From Deltaproteobacteria bacterium (GTDB lineage: Bacteria; Myxococcota_A; Polyangia; Polyangiales; JADJMO01): a stretch of 48,720 bases of DNA. How positions within the stretch are numbered: position 1 is the stretch's first letter; each line of letters opens with the position of its first letter. The notes beneath the pieces are model-generated. The model searched no databases, was not told the DNA's origin, and saw only the letters and a list, made by a program, of their open reading frames with translations. The translations under genes and the position numbers were made by a program. Below are positions 1 to 8,993 of the stretch, piece by piece. The stretch spans positions 1-48,720 of the forward strand of contig JACPFM010000137.1 of NCBI GenBank assembly GCA_016182965.1, given 5' to 3'.

Positions 1-1248
1 CTCGCCGGGGCGCTCGCGCAACAGTCGGCGCCGGCCCCGACGCCCTTCCCGAGCGCGCCGCCGCAGGCCGCGACGCCCGCGCCCGTGGCGCCCGCCGCCG
101 CCCCGATGCCCCAGGTCGCGGCGCCGCAGCCGATCGCGGCGCCGGCGCGCCCGGCCGACGCGACGCAGGTGATCCGCCCGAAGTCGGGCGGCAACACCGG
201 CCTCATCGTCGGTGCGCTCGTGCTCGCCGCGGCCGCCGGTGTCGGCGCGTTCTTCTGGATGTCGAGCCGCCCCGGCGCGATCGTCGTCAACATCGACGTG
301 AAGGGCCCGAAGGGCACCAAGGTGACCGTCTCCGTCGACGGCGCCGAGAAGTGCACCGACACGGTGTGCCGCATCGAGAACATCTCGCCGGGCGCGCACG
401 TCGTGAAGGCGACCGCCGGCGACGTCGAGAAGAAAGCGACGCTGAACGTCGAGCCGGGCAAGGACGCGATCGCGAACCTCGCGCTCGAGATCGCGCCGAA
501 GAAGGTCGGCCTGAAGATCGCCTCGTCCCAGACGGGCCTGAAGGTCGAGATCGACGGCGGCTCGCCGCGCGCGCTGCCGATCGACGACGATTCGCTGAAG
601 GCCGGCGAGCACACGCTGAAGTTCACCGCGGGCTCGCGCTACGGCACCAAGGAGATGAAGGTCACCCTCGAGGAGGGCAAGACCAAGTCGATCGAGGACG
701 TGAAGCTCACGCTCAAGAGCGTGAAGACGAAGTTCGTGTTCCTCACCAAGGGCACGAAGGCCTTCCTCGACGACGGCAGCGGCAAGAAGACCGAGCTGAA
801 GGACGACGGCCAGCCGATCGAGCTCGACACGTCGAAGACGTACACGGTCACCGCGACCGCGAACGGCCACGAGGACTTCACCAAGAAGCTCGAGCTCGGC
901 GAGGAGCCGGAGCTGGCGGTGAAGCTCGAGCTCGAGCAGAAGGGCAAGGCCGCTCCGCCCGCGCCCGCGCCTGCGCCGACTCCGGGCCCGGTCGCGGTCG
1001 CGGCACCCAAGCCCGCGACGCCCGTCGCTGCCGGCGAGGGCTCGCTCTTCGTCAACACCCTGCCGGCCTCCGCCTGCGCGGTCGACGGCACCCCGCGCGG
1101 CAAGACGCCGTTCACCATCAAGGTGTCGCCCGGCGCGCACAGCATCACGTGCGTGGCGAAGGACGGCGACGAGACGCTCAAGAAGTCCGCGAGCGCGAAC
1201 GTCACCGCCGGCGACACGGCGAAGGTGATCCTGAAGCTGCGCGACTGA
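1..1248 (+). CDS. PEGA-repeat membrane-anchored protein, C-terminal part (5' end outside window)
   Basis: The frame is open from the first base, so the gene starts upstream; only the last ~415 residues are here. The visible part begins with an Ala/Pro-rich linker, then one membrane helix near positions 210-265 (GLIVGALVLAAAAGVGAFFW), then several short beta-rich modules. The final module (FVNTLPASACAVDGTPRGKTPF, followed by PGAHSITC) is a clear PEGA-type repeat. An earlier module contains the Cys pair in EKCTDTVC. In myxobacteria this layout is typical of the extracytoplasmic half of Ser/Thr protein kinases or related sensors, but the kinase domain would lie upstream and cannot be seen. A strong terminator follows 23 bases after the stop. 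Confidence 0.8.
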   Translation, partial: LAGALAQQSAPAPTPFPSAPPQAATPAPVAPAAAPMPQVAAPQPIAAPARPADATQVIRPKSGGNTGLIVGALVLAAAAGVGAFFWMSSRPGAIVVNIDVKGPKGTKVTVSVDGAEKCTDTVCRIENISPGAHVVKATAGDVEKKATLNVEPGKDAIANLALEIAPKKVGLKIASSQTGLKVEIDGGSPRALPIDDDSLKAGEHTLKFTAGSRYGTKEMKVTLEEGKTKSIEDVKLTLKSVKTKFVFLTKGTKAFLDDGSGKKTELKDDGQPIELDTSKTYTVTATANGHEDFTKKLELGEEPELAVKLELEQKGKAAPPAPAPAPTPGPVAVAAPKPATPVAAGEGSLFVNTLPASACAVDGTPRGKTPFTIKVSPGAHSITCVAKDGDETLKKSASANVTAGDTAKVILKLRD

Positions 1249-1270
1249 TCCGAGTCGTCAGTCGTCAGTC

Positions 1271-1311
1271 GTCAGTCCGTGAGCCCCGTCTCACGGACTG
1301 ACGGCATTTTT
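1271..1311 (+). terminator. Rho-independent terminator after the PEGA protein
   Basis: There is a perfect 13-bp stem (gtcagtccgtgag, 1271-1283, with ctcacggactgac, 1290-1302) and a 6-base loop. A T-run (1307-1311) follows. Three copies of a 7-base gtcgtca repeat lie just upstream (about 1255-1270). Confidence 0.8.
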
Positions 1312-1312
1312 G

Positions 1313-1437
1313 CCCCCGGGCTGAAGCCCGGGGCACCGACTGCACCTCAAGGCCGGGGTATGAACCCCGGCCTTCACGCTTTCGAAGTCCTGGTACTCGC
1401 TTCGCTCGCAGCTGTCGCCGCAGAACTTCCGAGATCA
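1313..1437. repeat. Stacked palindromic repeats in the intergenic spacer
   Basis: Two hairpins lie back to back. One is a 9-bp stem around cccgggctgaagcccggg (about 1315-1335). The other is a perfect 11-bp stem, aaggccggggt/accccggcctt (1349-1359 with 1364-1374). A third imperfect segment runs from gaagtcctgg to cagaacttcc (about 1384-1431). The arrangement looks like a dispersed palindromic repeat family rather than a single terminator. It lies between convergent genes. Confidence 0.5.
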
Positions 1438-1459
1438 GCCACGCCCGGGTTGTGCAGAC

Positions 1460-4400
1460 CTACTGCTTGCCGGCGAGATCGTTCACCGCCGCCTGTGCCT
1501 CTTTCCGCGCCGGATCCGTGGAGCCGACCGAGGTGTTGAGGTACTCGCGGTAGTACTTCAGCGCCTCGGCCTTGTCCGAGTGGCGCAGCGCCTCGGCGAG
1601 GTAGAAGTTCGCCTTCGGGAGCCATGGCGGCGGCGGCTCCATCGCCTTCGCCTGCTTGATCGCGTCACGCAGCTCCGTGGTCGCGCGCGCCACCGAGTTG
1701 CGGTGGAAGTGGATGTCGGCGACGACGTACCGCCAGAACGCGGCGCGCGGGTTGGTCGGATCGCCCTTGATCGCCTGGGCGTATTCGCCGAGCGCCCCGT
1801 CCTCCTGGTTCAGCTGCTTCAGGCTGAACGCGATCGTCGCGTGCGCCTGCGACAGCGACGGCGTGATCGCCAGCGCGCGCTTGGCGGAGTCGATCGCCTC
1901 GCGGTACTTGCCGCTCTTGCCCTCGATCTCGGCGCGCAGCCAGAACGCGAGACCCAACGACTTGTCGAGCTCGAGCGCGCGGCTGATCTCGACCTCCGCG
2001 GCCGGCAGGCTGTTCAGCTCGACGAGCACCCACCCGTGGTAGAGGTGGTACTGCGCGTTGTTGTCGCCCTTGGCGGCCGCGGCCTCGAGGTACGTCTTGG
2101 CCTCTGCCGCGGCGCCGCGGCGGAGCAGCGCGCGACCCAGGTAGTGCTTCGCCTCGGTCGTACAGACGTCCTCGGCGACCGAGCGGGTGCAGCTGCCGAG
2201 GATCTCGCGGAGCTTCGCCTCCGCCTCGCGCATGCCCGCCTCGACCTGCGCGCGCGCGACCGAGAGCTGGATGTCGATGTCGTCGGGCGCGCGCTCGAGG
2301 GCCTTCTTGTACTCCTTGAGCGCCTCCTCGATCTGGTCGGTCTTCTGGTAGTAGAGGCCGTACTCCAGGGCGAGGCCGGGGTACTTCTCGTCCTTCGCGG
2401 CGACCTGATCGAGGATCTTCTTGCCGTCGTCGAGCTTCGCGCGCTCGCCCATGCGCAGCAGCGTGCGGCCCTTGGAGAACAGCGCCTCGAGGTTGGCCGG
2501 CTGCAGCTCGAGCGCCTTGTCGAAGTGCTCGAGCGCCTGCGCGTAGCGCTCCTGGCGGAAGCGCAGCTCGCCGATGCCGAGGTGCAGCCGCTCGCTGGGC
2601 GGGACGTTCTTCGCCGCCGTCGCCAGCGTCGCGTCGGCCTCCTCCATCTTGCCGATCTTCGCCTGCAGGTTCGCGAGGGCGATGTACGGCTTGACCTCGT
2701 TCGGCTGCGCGGTGATCGCCCCCTCGTAGATCTTGATCGCCTCGGTCGGGCGCTCGGGGCTGACCTTCTCCTCGGCCTGACCGAGCCAGTAGCCGATCTC
2801 CGCCGCCAGCGTGGGATCCTTGAGCGGCGCCAGCGTGGCCTTGGCCTGCGTCGCGTTCTCCTGCTTCAGGAGCGCGCGTGCGATGCCGATCTTCGGGAGC
2901 GCGGCGTCGGGCATCGCCTGCGAGGCGAGGTTGAACTCGGTGATCGCCTGAGGGAACTGGCCGTTGGCGAGGTACACCTCGCCGAGCCCGAGCCGGGGGG
3001 CGGGCGTCGGCGCGCCCTTGGCGGCGGTGATCGCCTCGTCGAACGCCTTCTTCGCGTTCGTCATGCGCCCGCGGTCGAGGTGGATCATGCCGCGGAGGGT
3101 CATCGCCTCGACGAGCTCCGACGCAGAGGCGGCGGCGCCCACGCTCGGCTTCTCGAGCTCGGTCAGCCACTTCATCGCCTCCTTCTCGTCGCCGTCGCGA
3201 CGCCACGCGTACCGCGCCAGCAAGAGCCGCGAGGGGACGTGGTTCGGGTACTTCGTCGCGACGGTGGTCGCTTCGGCTCTCGCCTTGTCGGCGTCGCCGG
3301 CCGCGTCGTGCGCGCGCATCAGCCCGCCGCGCGTGCGCGCGTCGTCCTTCGCCTTCACCGCCTGCTCGAAGGCCGCGACCGCGTCCTTCGGCTGCTTCGC
3401 GAGCAGCTCGAGCTCGCCGAGGGTCACCGCGGCGTCGACGTCCTTCGGATCGCCCGCGAGCACTGCGCGCAGCGCGTTGCGCGCGACCGGCAGCTGACCG
3501 CCGACCACGTCGCGCGCGGCCTCCGCCAGCTTGCGGTTCGCGGCGTCGGCCTTGACCTTCGCGAGCGCGGAGCGCGCCAGCGAATCGCGCTGCGGGTCCC
3601 TGCCGAAGCGGATCTCGTGCGCGAACTGCGCGTAGGCCTGGTACGCGAGCAGCGGCGCGTAGCGCGGCGCCACGGCGATGTCCTTCTGCAGCTCGCCGAC
3701 CGCGTCGTTGGCGCGCGTGACGGTGTCGTCGCCGAAGCCGTCGCGCGTGCGCTTGACCGCGCCGTTCAAGAGGCTCGCGTGCTTGTCGGCGTTCGTTCGA
3801 TCGGAGATCGCCTTCCACCCGTAGGCGCCGAGTCGCTCGTCGAACTGCAGGAGCGCGCCGCCCACGACCGCCAGCGCGAACACGCCGAGGGCGACACGCC
3901 CGGCGATGCTCGGCTTCTTCGGCTGCTCTTCCTCGGCCGGCGCCTCGACCTTCTCGGTGCGCGGCTTGGGCAGCGGCGCCTCGTATCCGGTACCGGTTTC
4001 GCCCGCCTCCGAGCCCCGTTTCTCCTCGGGGATGGCGCCGAACTCGAGCGCGTCGTCGGCGGAGCCGCCGCCGAGGTCGACCTCGCCGAAGCCGACGCCT
4101 CCCGTCGCGCGGCTGTCGATCTGGCCGGCCGAGCCGATCGTGCTCGCCTCGGTGCCGTAAGCCGCTTCGCCGGGAGCGCCCGGCGGCGCGTAGCTGTCGA
4201 GGGACAGCCCGCCGGGGCCGGCCGAGAACGTCTCTGCGGTCGGCGACGCGCCGAGCGCACCCATGCCGGGGCCGGGCAGCTCGAGCTCACCGAAATCGGA
4301 GGAGCCGCCGCCACCGGAGGGCGCGACGGGCATGCCCATCGGCGGGGCGAGGCTCGGCGCATTGACGCCCGACGCATCGACGCCGGTCGCCGCGCGCGGG

Positions 4401-5827
4401 CTGGTGCCGACGTCGGCGCCCAGATCGACCTCGCCGAAGCCGCGCGCCGTCCCCGAGCGGAGCCCGAAGTCACCTGGCGGCGGACCCCACGGATCGGGGG
4501 CGTGAGGCGCGGGAGCGCCGGGCCCGGGGAGCTCGAGCTCTCCGAACCCGCCAAGATCGGACGGCGGTGCCGGCGGCTGGTAGCCGGGACCGATCGCCGT
4601 CTGCGCGACCGCGAAGTCGCGGCCGCCGCCGAACACGTCGGGCGACGGGATCGCCACCGACGGCTCGCGAGGCGCCAGGCGCCCGACCGCCGGGAGGTTC
4701 GCCGCGGTCGCCGCGACAGCCGGCAGGTGCGCGCCGAACTCCATCTCGCCGAGGTTCTGCGTGGACGCGGCGCGAGTCGCGGGCAGATCGCGCTGCCCGC
4801 CGGGCGCAGGCAGATCCGCGCGACCGCCGATCGCAGGCAGATCCGCGCGACCGCCGATCGCAGGCAGATCCGCGCGACCGCCGACGGCGGGCAGATCCGC
4901 GCGACCGCCGACGGCGGGCAGATCCGCGCGACCGCCGACCGCCGGGAGATCGATCTCGCCGAACTCCGCCTTCGTCGTCTTGCCGGGCGCCCTGGGCCTC
5001 GCCGCGGGCAGATCGGCCGCAGGCGCGGGGAGATCGTCGAACCCCTGCTGCGTCTTCGTGGGGACCTTCGGGGCTGCGGGGCTCGGGAGGTCGATCTCGA
5101 ACGACGGCTTGGCCGCTGCGCGCGGCGCGGCGCGGCCGACGGCGGGCAGATCGATCTCGCCGAAGCCGCCGTGCGTGCTCGCAGCCGCCGCGCGCGCGGC
5201 CGGCAGATCGGCCTCGACACCTCGGGCGGCAGGCAGATCGGCCTCGGCCCGTGCGGCCGGCAGATCGACGTCGAACCCGCGGCGGTCCGAGAGGGTGCCG
5301 CCCGGCTCCGGCGCGCGGCGCGCAGGCATGGCCGGCAGGTCGGCTTCCGGGGCGCGACGCGCGGGGACCGCCGGCAGCGCGGCGCCGTCCTGGGGACGGG
5401 CCTGCACCCCTGCGGCCGCGACCACGCCGGGCACGAGGCCGCCGAGGCCGAGCGCGGTGCCCTTGATGACCGGCTTCTTCGCGGGCGCCTTCGGCGCGGG
5501 CAGCCCCGCGTCGGACGGGGACACCGGCGCGGGGAGATCGATCTCGCCGAAGGCGTCGGGCGGCGACGCGGTGACCGGCACGCCGGGCGGCGGCTTGGCG
5601 GGCAGCGCGGCGAGGCTCTCGCCGCCGCCGACCCCCGGGGTTCCGACCGCGGTCGACGCAGAATCCGGCGCGGCGTCACGCGTGGACGCGGGCGCGTCGC
5701 CCGGCTTCTTGACGACGAAGGTCTTGGTGCACTTCGGGCAACGCACGCGCAGGCCCGCAGCTGGAATGCGGCGCTCGTCGATGGTGTACGGCGCCTTGCA
5801 CGATTCGCACTCGACCTTGACCGGCAT
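1460..5827 (-). CDS. Zinc-ribbon / long disordered linker / TPR membrane protein (1455 aa)
   Basis: The N-terminus is an MJ0042-type zinc ribbon with two CxxC pairs (VECESCKAPY and VRCPKCTKTF, residues ~5-40). A ~600-residue Ala/Pro/Gly-rich region follows, studded with DLPA and FGE(I/V/L)(D/E)L motifs. One membrane helix lies near residue 650 (VALGVFALAVVGGALLQF). The C-terminal ~780 residues are TPR repeats, probably facing the periplasm. I chose the ATG at 5827, which has AGGTGAGG just upstream; a GTG at 5836 is possible. Zinc-ribbon plus TPR or TonB-like proteins are common in myxobacteria and include gliding-machinery components such as GltJ/AgmX. A motility or envelope-scaffold role here is only an inference. 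Confidence 0.85.
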   Translation of the reverse strand: MPVKVECESCKAPYTIDERRIPAAGLRVRCPKCTKTFVVKKPGDAPASTRDAAPDSASTAVGTPGVGGGESLAALPAKPPPGVPVTASPPDAFGEIDLPAPVSPSDAGLPAPKAPAKKPVIKGTALGLGGLVPGVVAAAGVQARPQDGAALPAVPARRAPEADLPAMPARRAPEPGGTLSDRRGFDVDLPAARAEADLPAARGVEADLPAARAAAASTHGGFGEIDLPAVGRAAPRAAAKPSFEIDLPSPAAPKVPTKTQQGFDDLPAPAADLPAARPRAPGKTTKAEFGEIDLPAVGGRADLPAVGGRADLPAVGGRADLPAIGGRADLPAIGGRADLPAPGGQRDLPATRAASTQNLGEMEFGAHLPAVAATAANLPAVGRLAPREPSVAIPSPDVFGGGRDFAVAQTAIGPGYQPPAPPSDLGGFGELELPGPGAPAPHAPDPWGPPPGDFGLRSGTARGFGEVDLGADVGTSPRAATGVDASGVNAPSLAPPMGMPVAPSGGGGSSDFGELELPGPGMGALGASPTAETFSAGPGGLSLDSYAPPGAPGEAAYGTEASTIGSAGQIDSRATGGVGFGEVDLGGGSADDALEFGAIPEEKRGSEAGETGTGYEAPLPKPRTEKVEAPAEEEQPKKPSIAGRVALGVFALAVVGGALLQFDERLGAYGWKAISDRTNADKHASLLNGAVKRTRDGFGDDTVTRANDAVGELQKDIAVAPRYAPLLAYQAYAQFAHEIRFGRDPQRDSLARSALAKVKADAANRKLAEAARDVVGGQLPVARNALRAVLAGDPKDVDAAVTLGELELLAKQPKDAVAAFEQAVKAKDDARTRGGLMRAHDAAGDADKARAEATTVATKYPNHVPSRLLLARYAWRRDGDEKEAMKWLTELEKPSVGAAASASELVEAMTLRGMIHLDRGRMTNAKKAFDEAITAAKGAPTPAPRLGLGEVYLANGQFPQAITEFNLASQAMPDAALPKIGIARALLKQENATQAKATLAPLKDPTLAAEIGYWLGQAEEKVSPERPTEAIKIYEGAITAQPNEVKPYIALANLQAKIGKMEEADATLATAAKNVPPSERLHLGIGELRFRQERYAQALEHFDKALELQPANLEALFSKGRTLLRMGERAKLDDGKKILDQVAAKDEKYPGLALEYGLYYQKTDQIEEALKEYKKALERAPDDIDIQLSVARAQVEAGMREAEAKLREILGSCTRSVAEDVCTTEAKHYLGRALLRRGAAAEAKTYLEAAAAKGDNNAQYHLYHGWVLVELNSLPAAEVEISRALELDKSLGLAFWLRAEIEGKSGKYREAIDSAKRALAITPSLSQAHATIAFSLKQLNQEDGALGEYAQAIKGDPTNPRAAFWRYVVADIHFHRNSVARATTELRDAIKQAKAMEPPPPWLPKANFYLAEALRHSDKAEALKYYREYLNTSVGSTDPARKEAQAAVNDLAGKQ
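4809..4943 (-). repeat. Five 27-bp tandem repeats inside the zinc-ribbon/TPR gene
   Basis: The unit starting ggcagatccgcgcgaccgcc recurs at 4809, 4836, 4863, 4890 and 4917 with near-identical sequence. It encodes successive copies of the 9-residue unit GGRADLPAV/I on the minus strand. The low divergence suggests recent expansion or ongoing copy-number change. Confidence 0.9.
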
Positions 5828-5932
5828 GTTCCTCACCTGCAGCGGGCGCGCCCCCTCGAGCGGCAGCCTGCGGCGTGGGAGCGTAACACGTCGATTTTCG
5901 TCGAGCCCAAAAGCGCTACGGGGAGCAACCGG

Positions 5933-6130
5933 TCAGCCGCCGCCGACGAAGTGCACGATCTCGATTTGATCGCCTCCGGCCACTGCCGTGGTCGAGTGCT
6001 CGGCGCGCGGGACGACCTCGCGGTTGCGCTCGACCGCCACCGGGCCGTGGAGGCCGAGGTGCTGGAGCAGCGCCGCGACCGTGAGGCCGTCGGGCACGTC
6101 GCTGGGGTTGCCGTTGATGGTGATGCGCAT
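5933..6130 (-). CDS. thiS: Sulfur carrier protein ThiS
   Basis: This 65-residue beta-grasp protein begins MRITINGNPSDVPDGLTVAA and ends VHFVGGG. In ThiS the C-terminal Gly-Gly is adenylated and thiocarboxylated to donate sulfur to the thiazole ring of thiamine. The extra trailing Gly is common in ThiS. The start lies 2 bases after the stop of pheS, so the two are almost certainly cotranscribed and coupled. No thiG, thiF or other thiamine gene is in the window. MoaD is the main alternative, but length and tail fit ThiS better. Confidence 0.85.
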   Translation of the reverse strand: MRITINGNPSDVPDGLTVAALLQHLGLHGPVAVERNREVVPRAEHSTTAVAGGDQIEIVHFVGGG

Positions 6131-6132
6131 GA

Positions 6133-7191
6133 TCAGAACTGCGCGAGGAAGCGCACGTCGTTCTCGAACATCAGGCGGAGATCGGGGATTCCGTACTTGA
6201 GCATCGCCGGCCGCTCGATGCCGGTGCCGAAGGCGAAGCCCGTGTAGCGCTCGGGATCGATGCCGCAGTGCTCGAACACCACCGGGTGGATCATGCCGGC
6301 GCCGAGGATCTCGACGAAGCCCGTGCCCTTGCACACGCGGCAGCCCGCGCCGTCGCAGAACGTGCAGCCCATGTCGACCTCGACCCCGGGCTCGACGAAG
6401 GGGAAGTAGCTCGGGCGGAAGCGCACCTGACGCTTGCCGAACAGCCGCTCGACGAACGCGGTGAGGACGCCCTTGAGGTGCGCCATCGACACGTGCTCGT
6501 CGACCATGAACCCCTCCATCTGGTGGAACATGGGCGTGTGCGTCATGTCCTCGTCGCAGCGGTAGCAGGGCCCGACGCTGACGACGGCGAGCGGCGGCTT
6601 GTTGGTCAGCATCTCGCGGACCTGGACGTTCGACGTGTGCGTGCGCAGAAGGACGCGCGCGTCGGGCGCCTGCGGCGGCGGCGACACCCAGAAGGTGTCG
6701 TGCATGTCCATCGCCGGGTGGTCGGGGGGGAAGCCGAGCTTGGTGAAGTTGTAGTCCTCGAGCTCGACCTGCGGACCGTGCGCCACCGCGAAGCCGAGGC
6801 CCTTGAACACCTCGAAGATGTCCTCGCGCACCAGCGAAATGGGGTGCAGGTGCCCGCGCGGCGCGGGGACCCGGCCGGGCAGCGTGAGATCGAACGGGGT
6901 CGCGTTCAGCTCGGCGTCGCGAGCCGCGCGCGCGATGGCCTGCAGGCGCTCCTCGAACGCCGCCTCGACCTTCTGCTTGAGCGCGTTGACGCGCTGACCG
7001 GCGGCCTTGCGGGCGTCGGCCGGGAGCTTGCCCATCTCCTTGAGCGCGGCGGTGAGCGCGCCGCTGCGACCGAGGATCTTCGCGTGCGCCGCGCGCAGCG
7101 CCTGCTCGTCGGAGCACGCCGCGAACTCGGCCGCGAAGCGCGCGTCGATCTCGGCGAGGGAGGCGTCGAGGGTCGAGGTCGGGTCGGACAT
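6133..7191 (-). CDS. pheS: Phenylalanine-tRNA ligase alpha subunit
   Basis: This 352-residue protein has an N-terminal coiled coil (residues ~1-90) followed by the class II synthetase core. Visible core motifs are HPISLVREDIFEVFKGLGF, DMHDTFWV, LLRTHTSNVQVR, FHQMEGFMVD and a Cys-rich loop (CTFCDGAGCRVCKGTG). The C-terminal motif 3 reads GFAFGTGIERPAMLKYGI. It charges tRNA-Phe as an (alpha-beta)2 enzyme with PheT. The expected pheT does not follow; thiS does. The ATG at 7191 gives the usual family N-terminus; an in-frame ATG at 7212 is an alternative. Neither has a strong ribosome site. Confidence 0.95.
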   Translation of the reverse strand: MSDPTSTLDASLAEIDARFAAEFAACSDEQALRAAHAKILGRSGALTAALKEMGKLPADARKAAGQRVNALKQKVEAAFEERLQAIARAARDAELNATPFDLTLPGRVPAPRGHLHPISLVREDIFEVFKGLGFAVAHGPQVELEDYNFTKLGFPPDHPAMDMHDTFWVSPPPQAPDARVLLRTHTSNVQVREMLTNKPPLAVVSVGPCYRCDEDMTHTPMFHQMEGFMVDEHVSMAHLKGVLTAFVERLFGKRQVRFRPSYFPFVEPGVEVDMGCTFCDGAGCRVCKGTGFVEILGAGMIHPVVFEHCGIDPERYTGFAFGTGIERPAMLKYGIPDLRLMFENDVRFLAQF

Positions 7192-7341
7192 TGCCCGGCG
7201 GACGTAGCGCATCGGCTCGGGGGCGGGGAGCCGCCTCGTCGCGGCCGCTGCCGCGCCGACTGCGGCGCCTCGCGCCGACGGAACTGGCGCCGACGGAAAG
7301 TGGTTCACCAGGGCGACGGCGGGGCACGATCCCTCTGCCGC

Positions 7342-8949
7342 ATGTCCCTCCAGCAAGAGCCCGGGGCCGCCCCGGACGTACCGAGCGCCAAAGAAGCCCA
7401 ACGCGACGAGCTCGCGCCGCCCGCGGGCGAGGTGCGGTTCGTCTCGCGGGAAGAGGCGGTGCGGCTGCGCGGCGCCCTCGACGCCGCGCGCCTGCTCGTG
7501 GTGTCGGTGCCAGAGCTCGGACCGGGTGCGCGCGGCCGCCTCGGCGAGGTCGTGGACGACGCCATCGAGCAGGCGCTGCGCGATCGCGGCGGCGCCCTGC
7601 CCGGCATCGGCGCGAGCTCCGACCGCGACGCGGCGCTCTCGGACCAGCTCTACCGCGTGCGCAAGATCGGGCGCGTGGGCGTGGCCATCGATCTGGGGCC
7701 GCTCGGTGCGCTGGTGGACGCGTGCGGCGCGCTCGATCCGGAGGACGCCGCGGTGCTCCGCTTCGTCGCCGGCGAGACGCGCGAGCGCCCCGTCGTGTTG
7801 ATGCTCGACACACGCAACACCGAGGTGCGTGCGTACGGCGCGCCGCTGCCGCTCGTCCAGGCCCTCGGCCTCGCTGGTTGCGAGGCGCTCGGGCTGGTCA
7901 AGCCGGTCTCGACGTCCACGCCGGAGCAGCCTTCGCTGCGCGCGCGAGGCCCCTCGATGCCGCGCCCGCCGATCCGCCGGCCTCCGCCGATGCGGGTCGC
8001 GGAGGCTCCCGCGGCGGCCGAGCCGGTAGCTCCGGCCCAGCAAGAACCGCGGCTGTACGTCTCCATCGAGCGGGTCGCGCCCGATCCTGCCGCTCTCGGC
8101 GAGGCGGCGCGGCGCCTCTCCGAGGTGACCCGCGCGACGCCGCTCTCGGCGCTGGAGCGGGCGTTCGTCGAAGGGTACGCCCCGTTGCGTTCGGCGCTCC
8201 TCGACGATCAGCTCGGCGCAGCGGGCATCGGCAAGGCCGACGCGCGCGCGCTCTGCGCGCAGTTCGCCTCGGCGTTCGCGCGCGCCTACGCGGAGGCGCT
8301 GCCGACCTTCGGCGTGACCGGGCGGCACCCTCGGATGATCTTCGAGCTGTTCGATCTCGCGCAGCGCTGCGCGCGGGTGCACGGCGCGCGCTCGACCCAC
8401 GTGGTCCTGGTCGACGCGCTCCGCTGGGATCTCGGCAAGCGCCTGCGCGATCGGCTCTCGCGGGAGCTGTCGCGGCAGGCGGTGTGCGTCGAGGAGCACG
8501 CGCTCTGGGCGGTGCTGCCGACCACCACCGGCGTGCAGCTCGACGCGTTGGTGCGCGGCGACGACGCGCTGCGCGCGCCGGCGCGCCCGGAGCGCGAGAC
8601 CGCGATCGTGCGCGGGCGATCGCTCGACGTGCTCCGGCGCGTGCGCCTCGGGCACCGCGATCTGGTGAAGCTCGATCTCCTCGAGGGACGGCTCCGCGAC
8701 GCCGGCGCCGCGGAGAGCACGCGCCTCGACGCGTTCGCCGAAGAGCTGACGCCGATCCTCGCGCGCTACGTCTCGACGTCCAAGCCGCGCGCGCTCGTGG
8801 TCATCGCGGGCGATCACGGCTTCGCCTTCGGCGATCCCGACGACCTCACGGACGAGAAGGCCGCCACCCCACCCGCGCGTCAGGGCGGCGGATCGCCCGA
8901 CGAGGTGTTCGTGCCGTTCCAGGCGTGGCTAGTCGGCGGCGTGCACTGA
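7342..8949 (+). CDS. PglZ-domain (alkaline-phosphatase-superfamily) protein, orphan
   Basis: This is a 535-residue protein. The C-terminal half carries a PglZ-like core: VLVDALRWDLGKRL (~residue 355, first metal ligand), LPTTTGVQLDAL (~391, candidate nucleophile Thr) and VVIAGDHGFAFG (~489, Asp-His metal ligands). The closing segment reads QGGGSPDEVFVPF, where most family members have HGG-S-E-VP, so one usual His is Gln. The N-terminal ~200 residues are not recognised, and a Pro/Arg-rich linker (~residues 195-230) joins the halves. PglZ domains occur in BREX phage defence and in PorX response regulators. Here there is neither a BREX gene nor an evident receiver domain. It is divergent from pheS across a 150-bp gap, and a propeller-like gene follows 44 bases later. 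Confidence 0.7.
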   Translation: MSLQQEPGAAPDVPSAKEAQRDELAPPAGEVRFVSREEAVRLRGALDAARLLVVSVPELGPGARGRLGEVVDDAIEQALRDRGGALPGIGASSDRDAALSDQLYRVRKIGRVGVAIDLGPLGALVDACGALDPEDAAVLRFVAGETRERPVVLMLDTRNTEVRAYGAPLPLVQALGLAGCEALGLVKPVSTSTPEQPSLRARGPSMPRPPIRRPPPMRVAEAPAAAEPVAPAQQEPRLYVSIERVAPDPAALGEAARRLSEVTRATPLSALERAFVEGYAPLRSALLDDQLGAAGIGKADARALCAQFASAFARAYAEALPTFGVTGRHPRMIFELFDLAQRCARVHGARSTHVVLVDALRWDLGKRLRDRLSRELSRQAVCVEEHALWAVLPTTTGVQLDALVRGDDALRAPARPERETAIVRGRSLDVLRRVRLGHRDLVKLDLLEGRLRDAGAAESTRLDAFAEELTPILARYVSTSKPRALVVIAGDHGFAFGDPDDLTDEKAATPPARQGGGSPDEVFVPFQAWLVGGVH

Positions 8950-8993
8950 CGGGCGTTGCATCTGCGCCGCGCCGGGCGCATCACAGGGGAGCG

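Noticed and set aside
4809..4943. CRISPR-like regular repeats
   Set aside because: The 27-bp units are contiguous with no spacers and stay in frame within a protein gene.
1580..6247. Very long open frames antisense to the zinc-ribbon/TPR gene (and likewise antisense to the kinase fusion at 30597-35162)
   Set aside because: They are Arg-rich artefacts of high GC with no family motifs; the sense strands encode clear domains.
7342..8949. BREX defence locus
   Set aside because: Only a PglZ-like domain is present; no pglX, brxC, brxA/B or brxL gene is nearby.
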